The notes beneath the pieces are model-generated. The model had not been told where the DNA came from and made no database searches. It saw only the letters and a list, made by a program, of their open reading frames with translations. 64,000 bases of DNA. Source: Clostridia bacterium (GTDB lineage: Bacteria > Bacillota > Clostridia > Lachnospirales > Lachnospiraceae). A program made the position numbers and the translations under genes. The stretch is taken from positions 64,501-128,500 of the forward strand of contig CAJTIM010000002.1 in assembly GCA_910576325.1 (NCBI GenBank), given 5' to 3'. The first letter of the stretch is position 1, and every line of letters starts with the position of its first letter. Positions 45,753 to 54,547 of the stretch are shown piece by piece.

Positions 45753-46781
45753 ATGAAACAGAAGTTAGTAGCTGTAATGCTGACACTGGCAATGACAGCA
45801 GCACTTGCCGCATGTGGCTCTAAGGCAGAGGCACCGGCAGAAGCACCAGCTGAGACAGAGGCACCTGCAGAGACAGAGGCACCGGAAGCGGAAGCTCCCG
45901 AGGCAGAAGAGCCCGCAGCAGGCGGCGTAGCCTTAGCAGATCTGAAGTTTGGCTTTGTAGTTGGATCCTTTGAGCATACTTTCTATCAGCTCATTGGCGA
46001 GGGAATCGAGGAGGAGTGTAAGGCACAGGGACTGGCAGACGGTCAGTTCTCCGTATTGGATGCAAGCCTTGACCCGGTAATCGCAACCCAGAAGGTTGAG
46101 ACACTTACCGCAGATGACTGCAACGCAATCGCTCTTGCATGTAACGATGCCGCAGGTGTTAAGCCGGCTATCGAGAACGCTGACAAGGACGGCGTAGCAA
46201 TGTTCACTTTTGACTGTACATCCGAGTCTGACGCTATCAACTGCTTCGTTGGTACGGACAACTACCAGGGCGGCGTTCTTGGCGGACAGGAGCTTCTTCG
46301 TCTGTCTGAGGAAGGCGACACCGTAGCAATCATCGGATATCCCACCGCTTCTTCCTGCCTTGACAGAGAGAAGGGCGCCGTTGATACCGTAGGCGATCAG
46401 AGAAATCTTCTGAGCGGTTATGACTACAAGGGAGATGCTAACGAGGCTCAGAAGATCATGGAGAATATTCTTACCACCAATCCGGAAGTTAAAGCCGTAT
46501 TCTGTGTAGGCGATCCGGCAGCAACTGGCGCACTTGCTTCCATTAAGGCAGCAGGATCTGACTGTGTAATCATCGGATTTGACGGCAACCCCGAGGCAAA
46601 GGAAGCTATCCTGGATGCTGAGAACGGAAAGTATTGGGTATCTGAGGTTTCCCAGAACCCGAAGGAAATCGGAGCAACCATCGTTCGTGAGATGATCTCC
46701 TTTATGACAGAGGGCAAAGTATCTGACAAGCAGATCTTCATCGCTCCTTACATTATTACCGCAGAGAATGCAGCGGAATAA
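45753..46781 (+). CDS. Sugar ABC transporter substrate-binding lipoprotein (RbsB-like)
   Basis: A 342-residue lipoprotein: signal peptide with lipobox LAAC and Cys21, an Ala/Pro/Glu-rich tether (about 25-55), then a type I periplasmic-binding fold (KFGFVVGSFEHTFYQLIGEGIEEECKAQG; EGDTVAIIGYPTASSCLDREKG; VKAVFCVGDPAATGALASIKAAG). The fold is that of ribose/allose/xylose binders. It is first gene of the sugar operon and probably its most abundant product, because a hairpin terminator follows. The substrate cannot be read from sequence. Confidence 0.92.
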   Translation: MKQKLVAVMLTLAMTAALAACGSKAEAPAEAPAETEAPAETEAPEAEAPEAEEPAAGGVALADLKFGFVVGSFEHTFYQLIGEGIEEECKAQGLADGQFSVLDASLDPVIATQKVETLTADDCNAIALACNDAAGVKPAIENADKDGVAMFTFDCTSESDAINCFVGTDNYQGGVLGGQELLRLSEEGDTVAIIGYPTASSCLDREKGAVDTVGDQRNLLSGYDYKGDANEAQKIMENILTTNPEVKAVFCVGDPAATGALASIKAAGSDCVIIGFDGNPEAKEAILDAENGKYWVSEVSQNPKEIGATIVREMISFMTEGKVSDKQIFIAPYIITAENAAE

Positions 46782-46823
46782 TCCGGCAGATTGAAGAATA
46801 CTCAGAGTTGATTAAAAAAGAAG

Positions 46824-46877
46824 GGAGGTTATTCTTAGAGGCTTAAGTCCGATTGGAATAACCTCCTGTTGTTTTTT
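46824..46877 (+). terminator. Attenuating terminator after the binding-protein gene
   Basis: A perfect 11-bp stem GGAGGTTATTC / GAATAACCTCC, 21-nt loop, then TGTTGTTTTTTGG. It probably limits readthrough so that the binding protein exceeds the membrane components. Confidence 0.8.
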
Positions 46878-46944
46878 GGGGGAGCCAAATACACGCAGCA
46901 GGCAACCATGACCGGTTTCCCGTTCATGGGAAAACAAAAAAATT

Positions 46945-48465
46945 ATGAGAAGGAATGAAGCTATGGAACCAATTTTACAGGTAAAAAATATCAGCAAAAC
47001 CTTCCCCGGCGTAAAAGCCCTGTCAGACGTATCCGCTGACTTCTATCCGGGTGAAGTACATACCCTGGTTGGTGAGAACGGCGCCGGAAAATCCACACTG
47101 ATAAAGATTATTTCCGGTGTTTACACACCGGATCCGGGCGGAAAGATTATTTTCGAGGGAAAAGACATGAACTTTACCGAGCCCGGCCAGGCAATTGATG
47201 CCGGAATTGCGGTTATTCACCAGGAATTAAGTATTGCCAAGGATCTGACCGTAGCTCAGAATGTATGGCTGGGCCGGGAAAAGAAGAAGAAAAACGGTCT
47301 TTTGGATAAGGCCAAGATGAATAAGGATACCCAGGATATTCTGGACTTTATGAAGGTTGATTTGAAGGCAACAACCATTGCCGGGGAGCTTAATGCGGCT
47401 CAGCAGCAGATGGTGGAGATTGCAAAAGTAATTTCCCAGAATGCAAAGGTTGTTGTAATGGATGAGCCGACCTCATCCCTGTCCGAGCATGAGATTGACG
47501 CACTGTTCGAGCAGGTACATATTTTGAAAAAGAATAATGTTGCAATTATATATATTACTCACCGTCTGAAGGAGCTGACGCAGATCTGTGAGCGTGTAAC
47601 GGTTCTTCGTGACGGCTGCAAGGTAGATACCATGATGGTAGCGGATGTGACGGAGAAGCAGATTGTTGCCAGTATGGTGGGCCGTGAGATGGGCGATTAT
47701 TACGACAAGCACGACCATGAGCAGGGAAAGGAGATGCTCCGGGTAGAGGGCCTTACCAGAGAGGGTGTGTTCCGGGATATCAGCTTTACCGCTTACGCAG
47801 GAGAGATTCTGGGCTTTTCCGGGCTGGTAGGCGCAGGACGGACAGAGGTTATGGAGGCTATCTTCGGCGCAACCCCTGTTGATTCCGGTAAAGTATTTGT
47901 AAAAGGGGAAGAGGTTCATTTTAAAAATCCCAAGGAGGCCATTACCAAAAAGATCGGTCTTGTTACCGAAGACCGCAGAAGAACGGGACTTCTTCTTGAG
48001 AAGAACATCGTTGAGAACACCTCCCTTCCGAGTCTTCCCTTCCATGCAAAGAAGCTGGGCTTTGTCAACAAGGAGTGGGAGAGGGAGCAGGCCCAGAAGT
48101 ACAAGGACAGCTTACGGGTAAAGGCTCCGGATCTGCAGACGATTTTGAGAACGCTGTCGGGCGGTAATCAGCAGAAGGTTATTCTGGGCAAATGGCTTGC
48201 CGCGGATTCGGAGATTCTCATTCTGGATGAGCCCACCAGAGGTATCGACGTAAATGCCCGTTCGGAATTTTACGCGCTGATGAACGACTTTGTGGAAGCA
48301 GGGGGCGCAATTATTATGATTTCCTCCGAGATGCCGGAGGTAATCGGTATCGCCAACCGCGTTATCGTTATGCGTGAGGGCCGCATCAGCGGAGAGCTCA
48401 CGGGCGAGGATATCAATGAGCAGAGCATTATCAGTCTTGCAAGCATCACCAGTGATGCCGAATAA
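46945..48465 (+). CDS. Sugar ABC transporter ATP-binding protein (RbsA-like)
   Basis: A 506-residue tandem ATPase. The first half has Walker A GENGAGKSTLIK and Walker B VVVMDEPTSSLS. The second half has a degenerate Walker A (GLVGAGRTE), an intact signature LSGGNQQKVILGKWL and Walker B ILILDEPTRGID. This two-domain layout is the RbsA/MglA/XylG type. In front of the family start (MEPILQVKNISKTFPGVKAL) there are a few extra codons (MRRNEA); the inner ATG at 46963 may be used. Confidence 0.94.
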   Translation: MRRNEAMEPILQVKNISKTFPGVKALSDVSADFYPGEVHTLVGENGAGKSTLIKIISGVYTPDPGGKIIFEGKDMNFTEPGQAIDAGIAVIHQELSIAKDLTVAQNVWLGREKKKKNGLLDKAKMNKDTQDILDFMKVDLKATTIAGELNAAQQQMVEIAKVISQNAKVVVMDEPTSSLSEHEIDALFEQVHILKKNNVAIIYITHRLKELTQICERVTVLRDGCKVDTMMVADVTEKQIVASMVGREMGDYYDKHDHEQGKEMLRVEGLTREGVFRDISFTAYAGEILGFSGLVGAGRTEVMEAIFGATPVDSGKVFVKGEEVHFKNPKEAITKKIGLVTEDRRRTGLLLEKNIVENTSLPSLPFHAKKLGFVNKEWEREQAQKYKDSLRVKAPDLQTILRTLSGGNQQKVILGKWLAADSEILILDEPTRGIDVNARSEFYALMNDFVEAGGAIIMISSEMPEVIGIANRVIVMREGRISGELTGEDINEQSIISLASITSDAE

Positions 48466-48485
48466 GGAATCAGGAAATAGAGAGG

Positions 48486-49484
48486 ATGAAGGTAAAAATG
48501 GATAAGACGAGAGTAAAGAAGTTATTAAGTGAAAATATTGTAGTCATTGTTTTGATTTTACTTTGCATCGGATTTGGTATTGCCAGTGATACGTTTTTCA
48601 GCGTAAGAAATGTCAGCAATATCCTGTCCCAGATGTGCACCAATGCCCTTCTGGCGTCCGGGCTTACCTATGTAATTATTCTTGGCGGCATTGATATTTC
48701 TGTAGGCTCCGTAGTTGCGGTAGCGGGAATCATTGCTTCCTACGCAGGACTGCAGTTCCCCAACATGGGCATCCCCTTTGCTATGGTGCTTCTCATTGTC
48801 TGCGGTATTACCGTAGGACTTGTGTGCGGGTTCATCAACGGCGTGCTGATTGCTTACTTTGATGTAATTCCCATGATTTGTACCCTGTCCACCATGACCG
48901 CTCTTCGCGGTGTGGCATACGTTATCACAGGCGGACAGCCCGTATACGGACTTCCCACATCCTTTGCATTCCTGGGAGCAAGCCGTATTATTCCCACGGC
49001 GGGAATGCCCAACGGAGCTGTTCCGGTCGTTGTTATTTTTACCATTATTGTAGTTGCGATTATGCATATACTGCTGTCCCAGACCGTATTCGGACGTCAT
49101 GTATTTGCAGTAGGAAGCAATAAGAACGTTGCTCACTTAAGCGGTATTAATGTAAGAAAGATCACCTTCCTCTGCCATGTGCTTTCCTCCGTAATGGCAG
49201 GCCTGTGCGGTGTCGTAATTGCTTCCAAGCTTCAGAACGGACAGCCCGGATCCGGTGAGGGATACGAGATGTTCGCTATTGCGTCCACCGTACTCGGCGG
49301 TACATCCCTGGCAGGCGGATCCGGATCCGTAGCCCGTGCCATGTTCGGCTGCGCGGTAATCGCCGTTATTAAGACAGGTATGGACCTTCTGCAGATTTAT
49401 TCCTATTGGCAGAATGTAGTAATCGGGTGTATTATTATCCTTGCAGTTGTATTAGACATGGCTCAGAAGAGGGGTAGAAATTAA
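48486..49484 (+). CDS. Sugar ABC transporter permease (RbsC-like)
   Basis: A 332-residue polytopic protein with about 8-10 helices of the BPD_transp_2 family. Signatures are GLTYVIILGGIDISVGSVVAVAGI and AIASTVLGGTSLAGGSGSVARAMFG. It forms the membrane channel with the RbsA-like ATPase. The ATG follows GAGAGG; a second ATG six codons in (MDKTRV) is also possible. Confidence 0.93.
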   Translation: MKVKMDKTRVKKLLSENIVVIVLILLCIGFGIASDTFFSVRNVSNILSQMCTNALLASGLTYVIILGGIDISVGSVVAVAGIIASYAGLQFPNMGIPFAMVLLIVCGITVGLVCGFINGVLIAYFDVIPMICTLSTMTALRGVAYVITGGQPVYGLPTSFAFLGASRIIPTAGMPNGAVPVVVIFTIIVVAIMHILLSQTVFGRHVFAVGSNKNVAHLSGINVRKITFLCHVLSSVMAGLCGVVIASKLQNGQPGSGEGYEMFAIASTVLGGTSLAGGSGSVARAMFGCAVIAVIKTGMDLLQIYSYWQNVVIGCIIILAVVLDMAQKRGRN

Positions 49485-49509
49485 TAGAATTACAAGGAGC
49501 AAAAGAGGA

Positions 49510-50496
49510 ATGAGTCAATTTTATTTAATTATGGATGTAGGCGGCACGAAGTCTACGGGAGCGCTCTTCACAAAGGACGGGGAACTGGTAGACGGGTATG
49601 CCCATGTCGTCCAGTCTCAGACCTATCACGGTGAGGAGGCCGTGTATCAGAATACCAGGAAGGTATTGGATGACGTTATTTCACATTTCGGAATCTCCGC
49701 TGACGATGTAATAGGAATCGGAGTAGGGGCTCCGGGACCTTTGGACCAGGAAAGAGGCGTGATTCTTGAGGCGCCCATGATGGGATGGAAGAATTTTCCT
49801 CTCGCGGAGCGGCTTTCAAAGGATTACGGAAAACCGACACGGATTGATAATGACGGCAATCTGGGAGCCTTGGCAGAGCATCGCTGCGGTGAGGGCAGAG
49901 GCTTTGCAAATGTGATGTATATGACCATCAGTACCGGCTGCGGAGGAGGGATTGTAATTAACAATCGTCTTTACCGCGGAAGACACGGAGGAGCCGGTGA
50001 GGTAGGGCATGTATCCATCGATCTGATGGGAAAAGCCTGTCCCTGCGGTTCTGCCGGCTGCGTGGAGATGTACGCATCCGGCACCGCTCTTGTCCGTCAG
50101 ATGAAGGCGGATATGAAGGACGGGCTGAAAAGCGAAGTCTTTGAACTGGCCGGGTATCAGGGGGAGAATCTCAACGGCCGGATTCTGACACAGGCTGCGG
50201 AGATGGGGGATGCCTATGCCCTGGACCTTTATCAGAAGGAAGGCTATTACTTAGGCGTAGCTCTTGCCAATTATTTTAACCTGTACGATCCCGACGTGAT
50301 TGTACTGGGAGGCGGAGTGACCAAGGCCAGAACTTTTTTCCACAGGGAGATGGTACGCGTGCTTAAGGAACGGTGCCTGCAGCCTGTGGAGGAGAATCAG
50401 ATCCGGTATTCCATCTTGAATGACCGGGTGGTGCTGTACGGCGCTTACTGTATGATTCACGACTATGTGACCAATCGGAACACAACACAGAACTGA
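49510..50496 (+). CDS. ROK-family sugar kinase
   Basis: A 328-residue cytoplasmic kinase with the phosphate-binding motif MDVGGTKSTGALF (about 9-21), GVGAPGPLDQERGVI, the catalytic Asp in RIDNDGNLGALAEHRCG, and the zinc motif CPCGSAGCVEMYASG. The family covers glucokinase, allose kinase (AlsK), N-acetylmannosamine kinase and fructokinase. In this operon an aldohexose 6-kinase is likely, and allose kinase is an option given the AlsE-like gene downstream. The substrate is not decided by sequence. Confidence 0.88.
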   Translation: MSQFYLIMDVGGTKSTGALFTKDGELVDGYAHVVQSQTYHGEEAVYQNTRKVLDDVISHFGISADDVIGIGVGAPGPLDQERGVILEAPMMGWKNFPLAERLSKDYGKPTRIDNDGNLGALAEHRCGEGRGFANVMYMTISTGCGGGIVINNRLYRGRHGGAGEVGHVSIDLMGKACPCGSAGCVEMYASGTALVRQMKADMKDGLKSEVFELAGYQGENLNGRILTQAAEMGDAYALDLYQKEGYYLGVALANYFNLYDPDVIVLGGGVTKARTFFHREMVRVLKERCLQPVEENQIRYSILNDRVVLYGAYCMIHDYVTNRNTTQN

Positions 50497-50542
50497 AAAC
50501 AGTTATTGTCCGCTTTGCGGCCGGTAACAAAAAACATCATCC

Positions 50543-50569
50543 GGGGCTGTCTTAATTTTTGACAGCCCC
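50543..50569 (+). repeat. Intercistronic hairpin
   Basis: A perfect 9-bp stem GGGGCTGTC / GACAGCCCC with a 9-nt loop and no T-tract, directly before the ribosome site of the aldolase gene. It may be an mRNA stabiliser or cleavage site. Confidence 0.5.
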
Positions 50570-50574
50570 AGGTA

Positions 50575-51474
50575 TTGCAAAACTGGAAGAGGAGATATAA
50601 AATGAGCTTAGTAACATTAAAAGAAATTCTTGCCGGAACAAGAGAAAACCAGTATGCTGTAGGAGCGTTTAACTTCAGCTGTCCTGAGGATGCGGAGGGA
50701 ATTATTATGGCGGGCGTAGAAAAGAACGCGCCGGTGATCCTCATGGTATCCATGAACGCATTGAAGTACAATGGTTTGAAAGCAACCGTGGGAATGATAA
50801 AGGGTATGGCGGAAGCAGTGGATATTCCCGTGTGCCTGCACCTTGATCATGCTACGGATTACGATCTGATCAAGGAATGTATCCGTGAAGGCTTTACGTC
50901 CGTTATGATTGACGCTTCCAAAAAGCCTTATGAGGAGAATATCGCGGATACAAGAATGATTGTTGAGTACGCAAAGGAATATGGCTGTTCCGTGGAAGCG
51001 GAGCTTGGCATGTTAGGGGGAAGAGAGGAAAACGTGGTAGTGGAGGAGGCGTCCGCCGCTATGACTAATCCCGAGGATGTTCCCCGCTTTGTGGAGGAGA
51101 CAGGGATCGACGCTTTGGCCGTAGCCATCGGAACCGCCCATGGCTTTTACAAGGCCGAGCCGAAGCTTGACTTTGAGCGCCTGGAACAGATCGTAAAGCT
51201 GACGGACTGTCCGCTTGTTCTTCACGGCGGTACGGGCGTACCGGAAGCGGACTTCCGCAAATGTGTCCGGATGGGAATGAGCAAAATCAACTATGGTACG
51301 GCTATAAAATCCGTATTTGTCGGCGCCGTGGCAGCCGTGGCGGCGGAAGAAGCGGCCAAGGAGCCGGGCAAGCAGGATCCGAGAAATCTCTTAAGACCGG
51401 CCAAAAAAGCAGTTGCCGAGCATGTGGGAGAAAAAATTGATATTTATGGCAGTACCGGAAAGGCAAAGAAATAG
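50575..51474 (+). CDS. Class II ketose-bisphosphate aldolase (Fba/GatY-type)
   Basis: A 299-residue zinc aldolase if read from the upstream ATT/ATG; the family start MSLVTLKEILAGTRENQYAVGAFN begins at 50602, preceded by GAGGAG. Active-site blocks are HLDHATDYD (catalytic Asp and zinc His), SVEAELGMLGG, GTAHGFYKAEPKLD and LHGGTGVPEADFRKCV. It cleaves fructose- or tagatose-1,6-bisphosphate, or a related bisphosphate, to DHAP and an aldehyde. In the operon it provides the last step into glycolysis. Confidence 0.9.
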   Translation: MQNWKRRYKMSLVTLKEILAGTRENQYAVGAFNFSCPEDAEGIIMAGVEKNAPVILMVSMNALKYNGLKATVGMIKGMAEAVDIPVCLHLDHATDYDLIKECIREGFTSVMIDASKKPYEENIADTRMIVEYAKEYGCSVEAELGMLGGREENVVVEEASAAMTNPEDVPRFVEETGIDALAVAIGTAHGFYKAEPKLDFERLEQIVKLTDCPLVLHGGTGVPEADFRKCVRMGMSKINYGTAIKSVFVGAVAAVAAEEAAKEPGKQDPRNLLRPAKKAVAEHVGEKIDIYGSTGKAKK

Positions 51475-51490
51475 TTTCGCATAAATGCGG

Positions 51491-51512
51491 AGATTACGGA
51501 ACTGGAATAGGA
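51491..51512 (+). repeat. Repeated leader motif, copy before the VOC gene
   Basis: ATTACGGAACTGGAATAGGA at 51493-51512 is identical to the sequence before gyrA (33273-33292) and again contains the start of the ribosome site. Confidence 0.7.
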
Positions 51513-51524
51513 GGAAAGCGCAGC

Positions 51525-51923
51525 ATGAAATTAATGGATTATGTAACGGGAATTCAGCATATTGGTATTCCAACCAATGATTTGGAAGCGACAAAGGCTT
51601 TTTATACGGGCCTTGGCTTTGAGCTGGTGTATGAAACCATCAATGAGAGCGGGGGAAACATTCCGGTAGCTTTTTTACAGGCAGGCGATATTCTGATTGA
51701 GACATATGAGAATAAAAATGCCGCTATGAAAAGAGGGGCCATTGATCACCTTGCGCTGAACGTACCGGATATTGAGCCGGTGTATGCGCTGGCAAAGGAG
51801 AAGGGCTATCATTTTCTGGAGAGCGATGAGATCGTATTTCTTCCTTTCTGGGAGAAGGGAATCCGTTATTTTCTGATAGAGGGACCTAATAAAGAGCCCA
51901 TCGAGTTTTTACAGAAGCTGTAG
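51525..51923 (+). CDS. VOC-superfamily (glyoxalase-like) protein
   Basis: A 132-residue vicinal-oxygen-chelate protein with two beta-alpha-beta-beta-beta modules. Metal-ligand positions are GIQHIGIPTNDLEATKAFYTGLGF (His), FLQAGDILIETYE (Glu), AIDHLALNVPDIE (His) and FLIEGPNKEPIEF (Glu). Possible roles are lactoylglutathione lyase-like detoxification of methylglyoxal, a by-product of triose phosphates, or an isomerase/epimerase in the sugar route. It is 10 bp before the next kinase gene. Confidence 0.82.
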   Translation: MKLMDYVTGIQHIGIPTNDLEATKAFYTGLGFELVYETINESGGNIPVAFLQAGDILIETYENKNAAMKRGAIDHLALNVPDIEPVYALAKEKGYHFLESDEIVFLPFWEKGIRYFLIEGPNKEPIEFLQKL

Positions 51924-51932
51924 GAGGACATA

Positions 51933-52871
51933 ATGGGAAAAATATGGACAATGGGTGAGCTTCTTGTGGAAGTGATGCGCCCGGAAGAAAATATGGAATT
52001 TCATGAGCCGCTGACCTTTAAGGGACCCTATGCAAGCGGTTCCTCGGGAATCTTTATCCGTACGGCGGCCAGAATGGGCGCTGAGGCAGGTATTATCTCC
52101 GGTGTCGGCAGGGACGGTTTCGGAAAATGCGTACTGGATCACCTGAAGGCTGACGGTGTGGATGTAAGATATGTGCTGGAAAGTGAGCATGGCTCCACAG
52201 GTGTTGCCTTTGTAATGTATTACTCCGACGGAGAGCGCAAATTTATCTTCCACTGGGATCATACTCCTGCGGTTGAGGCTAAGATGCCGGACGTGTCAAA
52301 GATGGGGGATGTAAGCTTTTTCCACATGATGGGCTGTGCTCTGACCTCCAGCAAGGATTATGCAAAGGAGATCGTGAAGACCATGCACGCCATGAAGAAG
52401 AAGGGTGCGAAGATTTCCTTTGACCCCAATATCCGCATGGAGCATATGAAGGAAGCGGAGGACTACGATATTATTCAGGAGGTTGTGAAGGCCACTAACG
52501 TATTCCTGCCGGGAAAATCCGAGCTGCGTTTGCTGACCGGTGAGGAAGATATTGAAAAGGCGGTAAAGAAATGCTTTGATTATCCGGATATGGAGATTGT
52601 AGTGCTTAAGAATGGCTCCAAGGGTTCTACCATTTATACACGCGACGCTCAGTTTGAGATGGGGGCATATCCGGTAGAAGCTTTGGATGCTACCGGAGCG
52701 GGAGACAGCTTTGACGGAGCTTTTATTGCTTCTCTTGCATTGGGACGTTCCTTAGAGGATGCGGCAAAAGCAGGCGCTGCGGCAGGCGCTTTAAATGCGG
52801 CGGCCTTCGGACCCATGGAGGGAGATATTTCTCCGGAAACCGTAGCAGCTATGATTGAGAAAAATTCCTGA
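51933..52871 (+). CDS. PfkB-family carbohydrate kinase 1
   Basis: A 312-residue ribokinase-fold kinase. The C-terminal PfkB signature DATGAGDSFDGAFIASLALG holds the anion hole and catalytic Asp. The N-terminal WTMGELLVEVMRP and GPYASGSSGIFIRTAARMGAEAG deviate from the usual GG-A-N substrate motif, resembling 2-keto-3-deoxygluconate-kinase-like members. It is one of three recognisable sugar kinases in this operon. The substrate is unknown. A strong hairpin follows its stop. Confidence 0.87.
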   Translation: MGKIWTMGELLVEVMRPEENMEFHEPLTFKGPYASGSSGIFIRTAARMGAEAGIISGVGRDGFGKCVLDHLKADGVDVRYVLESEHGSTGVAFVMYYSDGERKFIFHWDHTPAVEAKMPDVSKMGDVSFFHMMGCALTSSKDYAKEIVKTMHAMKKKGAKISFDPNIRMEHMKEAEDYDIIQEVVKATNVFLPGKSELRLLTGEEDIEKAVKKCFDYPDMEIVVLKNGSKGSTIYTRDAQFEMGAYPVEALDATGAGDSFDGAFIASLALGRSLEDAAKAGAAAGALNAAAFGPMEGDISPETVAAMIEKNS

Positions 52872-52883
52872 GCAGAAAGATAA

Positions 52884-52923
52884 AAAGCAGCCGCCGAGTG
52901 AACAATCGGCGGCTTGCTTTTAA
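52884..52923 (+). terminator. Terminator-like hairpin inside the sugar operon
   Basis: AAAAGCAGCCGCCGA / TCGGCGGCTTGCTTTT with an 8-nt loop and one bulged T. It splits the operon after the first PfkB kinase, so genes downstream depend on readthrough or another promoter. Confidence 0.75.
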
Positions 52924-52948
52924 AGGAGTGAAAGAGTGGTGAAAAGAA

Positions 52949-53569
52949 GTGAGCACATTAGGGAATCCGAAAACTATGATCATTGTGACAGGAGGTCCCG
53001 GAACAGGCAAAAGCTACACGGCCGCTAAAATTGAGGAAATGACGGAAGGCCTTACAAAGCTTTCTTATGATGCGGTCAAGGAGAAGAACTGGGATACCTT
53101 CGGTTTTGATAATAAGAAGCAGAAGGAAGCCTTGAATGGGTTCGCTCTGGAAGAGTTTTATCTTTATGTAAGAAAGGCAATGAGAGCTTCCGGGACACTT
53201 CTGCTGGAATATCCCTTTTATCAGTATCATAAGCCCCGGCTTGAGGAGCTGGCTAAGGAGTATGGCTACAATGTGATCACCGTATATTTGTACGGTGATT
53301 CCAAGACTGTCTATGAACGCAGCGTGAAGCGGGATCATGGAGGAAAAAGGCATCCCGGTCATCTGACGGACTGCTATCATAAGGAGGAGTATTCGGAAGA
53401 AGAGCCTGCGGCCGTAGATGCCGTACCCGATTACGAGGGCTTCTGCAGATGGATGCGGGAGCGGAATTATAATATCGGGCTTGGCCATACCATTGCCGTG
53501 GATGTAACGGATTTTACAAGGATTGATTATGAGGAACTGATAAAGGAAATCAGGCTGCGGTCCGAATAG
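52949..53569 (+). CDS. P-loop kinase-like protein of unknown substrate
   Basis: A 206-residue protein with Walker A GGPGTGKSYTAAKIE (about 15-29), and the later block VITVYLYGDSKTVYERSVKRDHGGKRHPGHLTDCYHKEEY that resembles the lid region of nucleoside- or sugar-kinase-like P-loop proteins. No exact family is recognised. The start is uncertain: GTG at 52949 has AAAGGAG 20 nt upstream, and ATG at 52976 has only a weak ribosome site. It follows the internal hairpin and could be an unusual kinase of the sugar pathway. Confidence 0.65.
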   Translation: MSTLGNPKTMIIVTGGPGTGKSYTAAKIEEMTEGLTKLSYDAVKEKNWDTFGFDNKKQKEALNGFALEEFYLYVRKAMRASGTLLLEYPFYQYHKPRLEELAKEYGYNVITVYLYGDSKTVYERSVKRDHGGKRHPGHLTDCYHKEEYSEEEPAAVDAVPDYEGFCRWMRERNYNIGLGHTIAVDVTDFTRIDYEELIKEIRLRSE

Positions 53570-53604
53570 AAGGATATGATGCAACTGAAATAGGAGAGAA
53601 AAAC

Positions 53605-54537
53605 GTGTTGGACTTGTATAGTATCGGCGAAATGGTTATTGACTTTATACCCGGTTCGGAGCCGGGAAGCTACGTGCGCAATGCAGGCGGCGCTCCCGCT
53701 AATGTTGCCATTGCCATGGCAAGAAACGGTCTGAAGACAGGTATGTGCTGCAGCGTGGGTGAGGATGATTTCGGCCGCTTTTTAATAAAGACCCTGGAGG
53801 AAAACCAGGTGCGCTGCTTAAAGAAGGAGCTGTGCGAAAATGCAATTACAACGATGGCCTTTGTGAGCTTGGCAGAGAACGGAGAGCGTAGCTTTACCTT
53901 TGCCCGGAAGCCGGGAGCAGATATGTTTCTTTTAGAGGAAGATGTAAAGGAAGAAGATATCAGGGAATCCTGTATCATCCATGCCGGATCCTGTTCTTTG
54001 TCCGCGTCTCCGGCCCTGGAGGCAACGGTGCGGGCTATGAAGCTTGGCCATGAGATGGGAAAGATCGTAAGCTTTGATGTGAATTACCGTAATCTTATGT
54101 GGAAGGATGACCAGGAAGCATGTGGAAAAACCGTGATGGATCTGCTTCCCCTTGTGGATATTTTAAAGATTTCCGAGGAGGAAGTGGATATGGTAGGGGG
54201 AGAGGACAGGCTTTTTGATCTGATGGATCGCTGTTCCCTGTCTCTGATTGTGGAAACCCTGGGCTCCGCAGGGGCAAAATGCTACTTTGACGGTCAGATA
54301 TTGACGGTAAAAGGACGAAAAGCGAAGGCTGTGGATGCTACGGGGGCCGGAGATGCCTTCTGGGGAGGATTTTTGTCCGGCTTGCGTATCCGGGGTGTGG
54401 AGTGCACCGGGGATTTAACCGCGGAGATTATTGAGAAGGCTCTTCACTACGGCAATACCGCAGGGTGGATCTGTGTGCAGCACAAGGGAGCCATTTCCTC
54501 CCTCCCCACCAGAGAGGAAATAGAAAGAAACCTATAA
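53605..54537 (+). CDS. PfkB-family carbohydrate kinase 2 (fructokinase-like)
   Basis: A 310-residue ribokinase-fold protein. The N-terminal substrate motif NAGGAPANVAIAMARNG and the C-terminal DATGAGDAFWGGFLSG are both canonical, and EMVIDFIPG resembles fructokinases. The most likely reaction is ketohexose to ketohexose-6-phosphate. It starts at GTG with TAGGAGAG upstream. The leader (53571-53597) is a relative of the repeated motif at 33270. Confidence 0.88.
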   Translation: MLDLYSIGEMVIDFIPGSEPGSYVRNAGGAPANVAIAMARNGLKTGMCCSVGEDDFGRFLIKTLEENQVRCLKKELCENAITTMAFVSLAENGERSFTFARKPGADMFLLEEDVKEEDIRESCIIHAGSCSLSASPALEATVRAMKLGHEMGKIVSFDVNYRNLMWKDDQEACGKTVMDLLPLVDILKISEEEVDMVGGEDRLFDLMDRCSLSLIVETLGSAGAKCYFDGQILTVKGRKAKAVDATGAGDAFWGGFLSGLRIRGVECTGDLTAEIIEKALHYGNTAGWICVQHKGAISSLPTREEIERNL

Positions 54538-54547
54538 TGGAAAGGAT

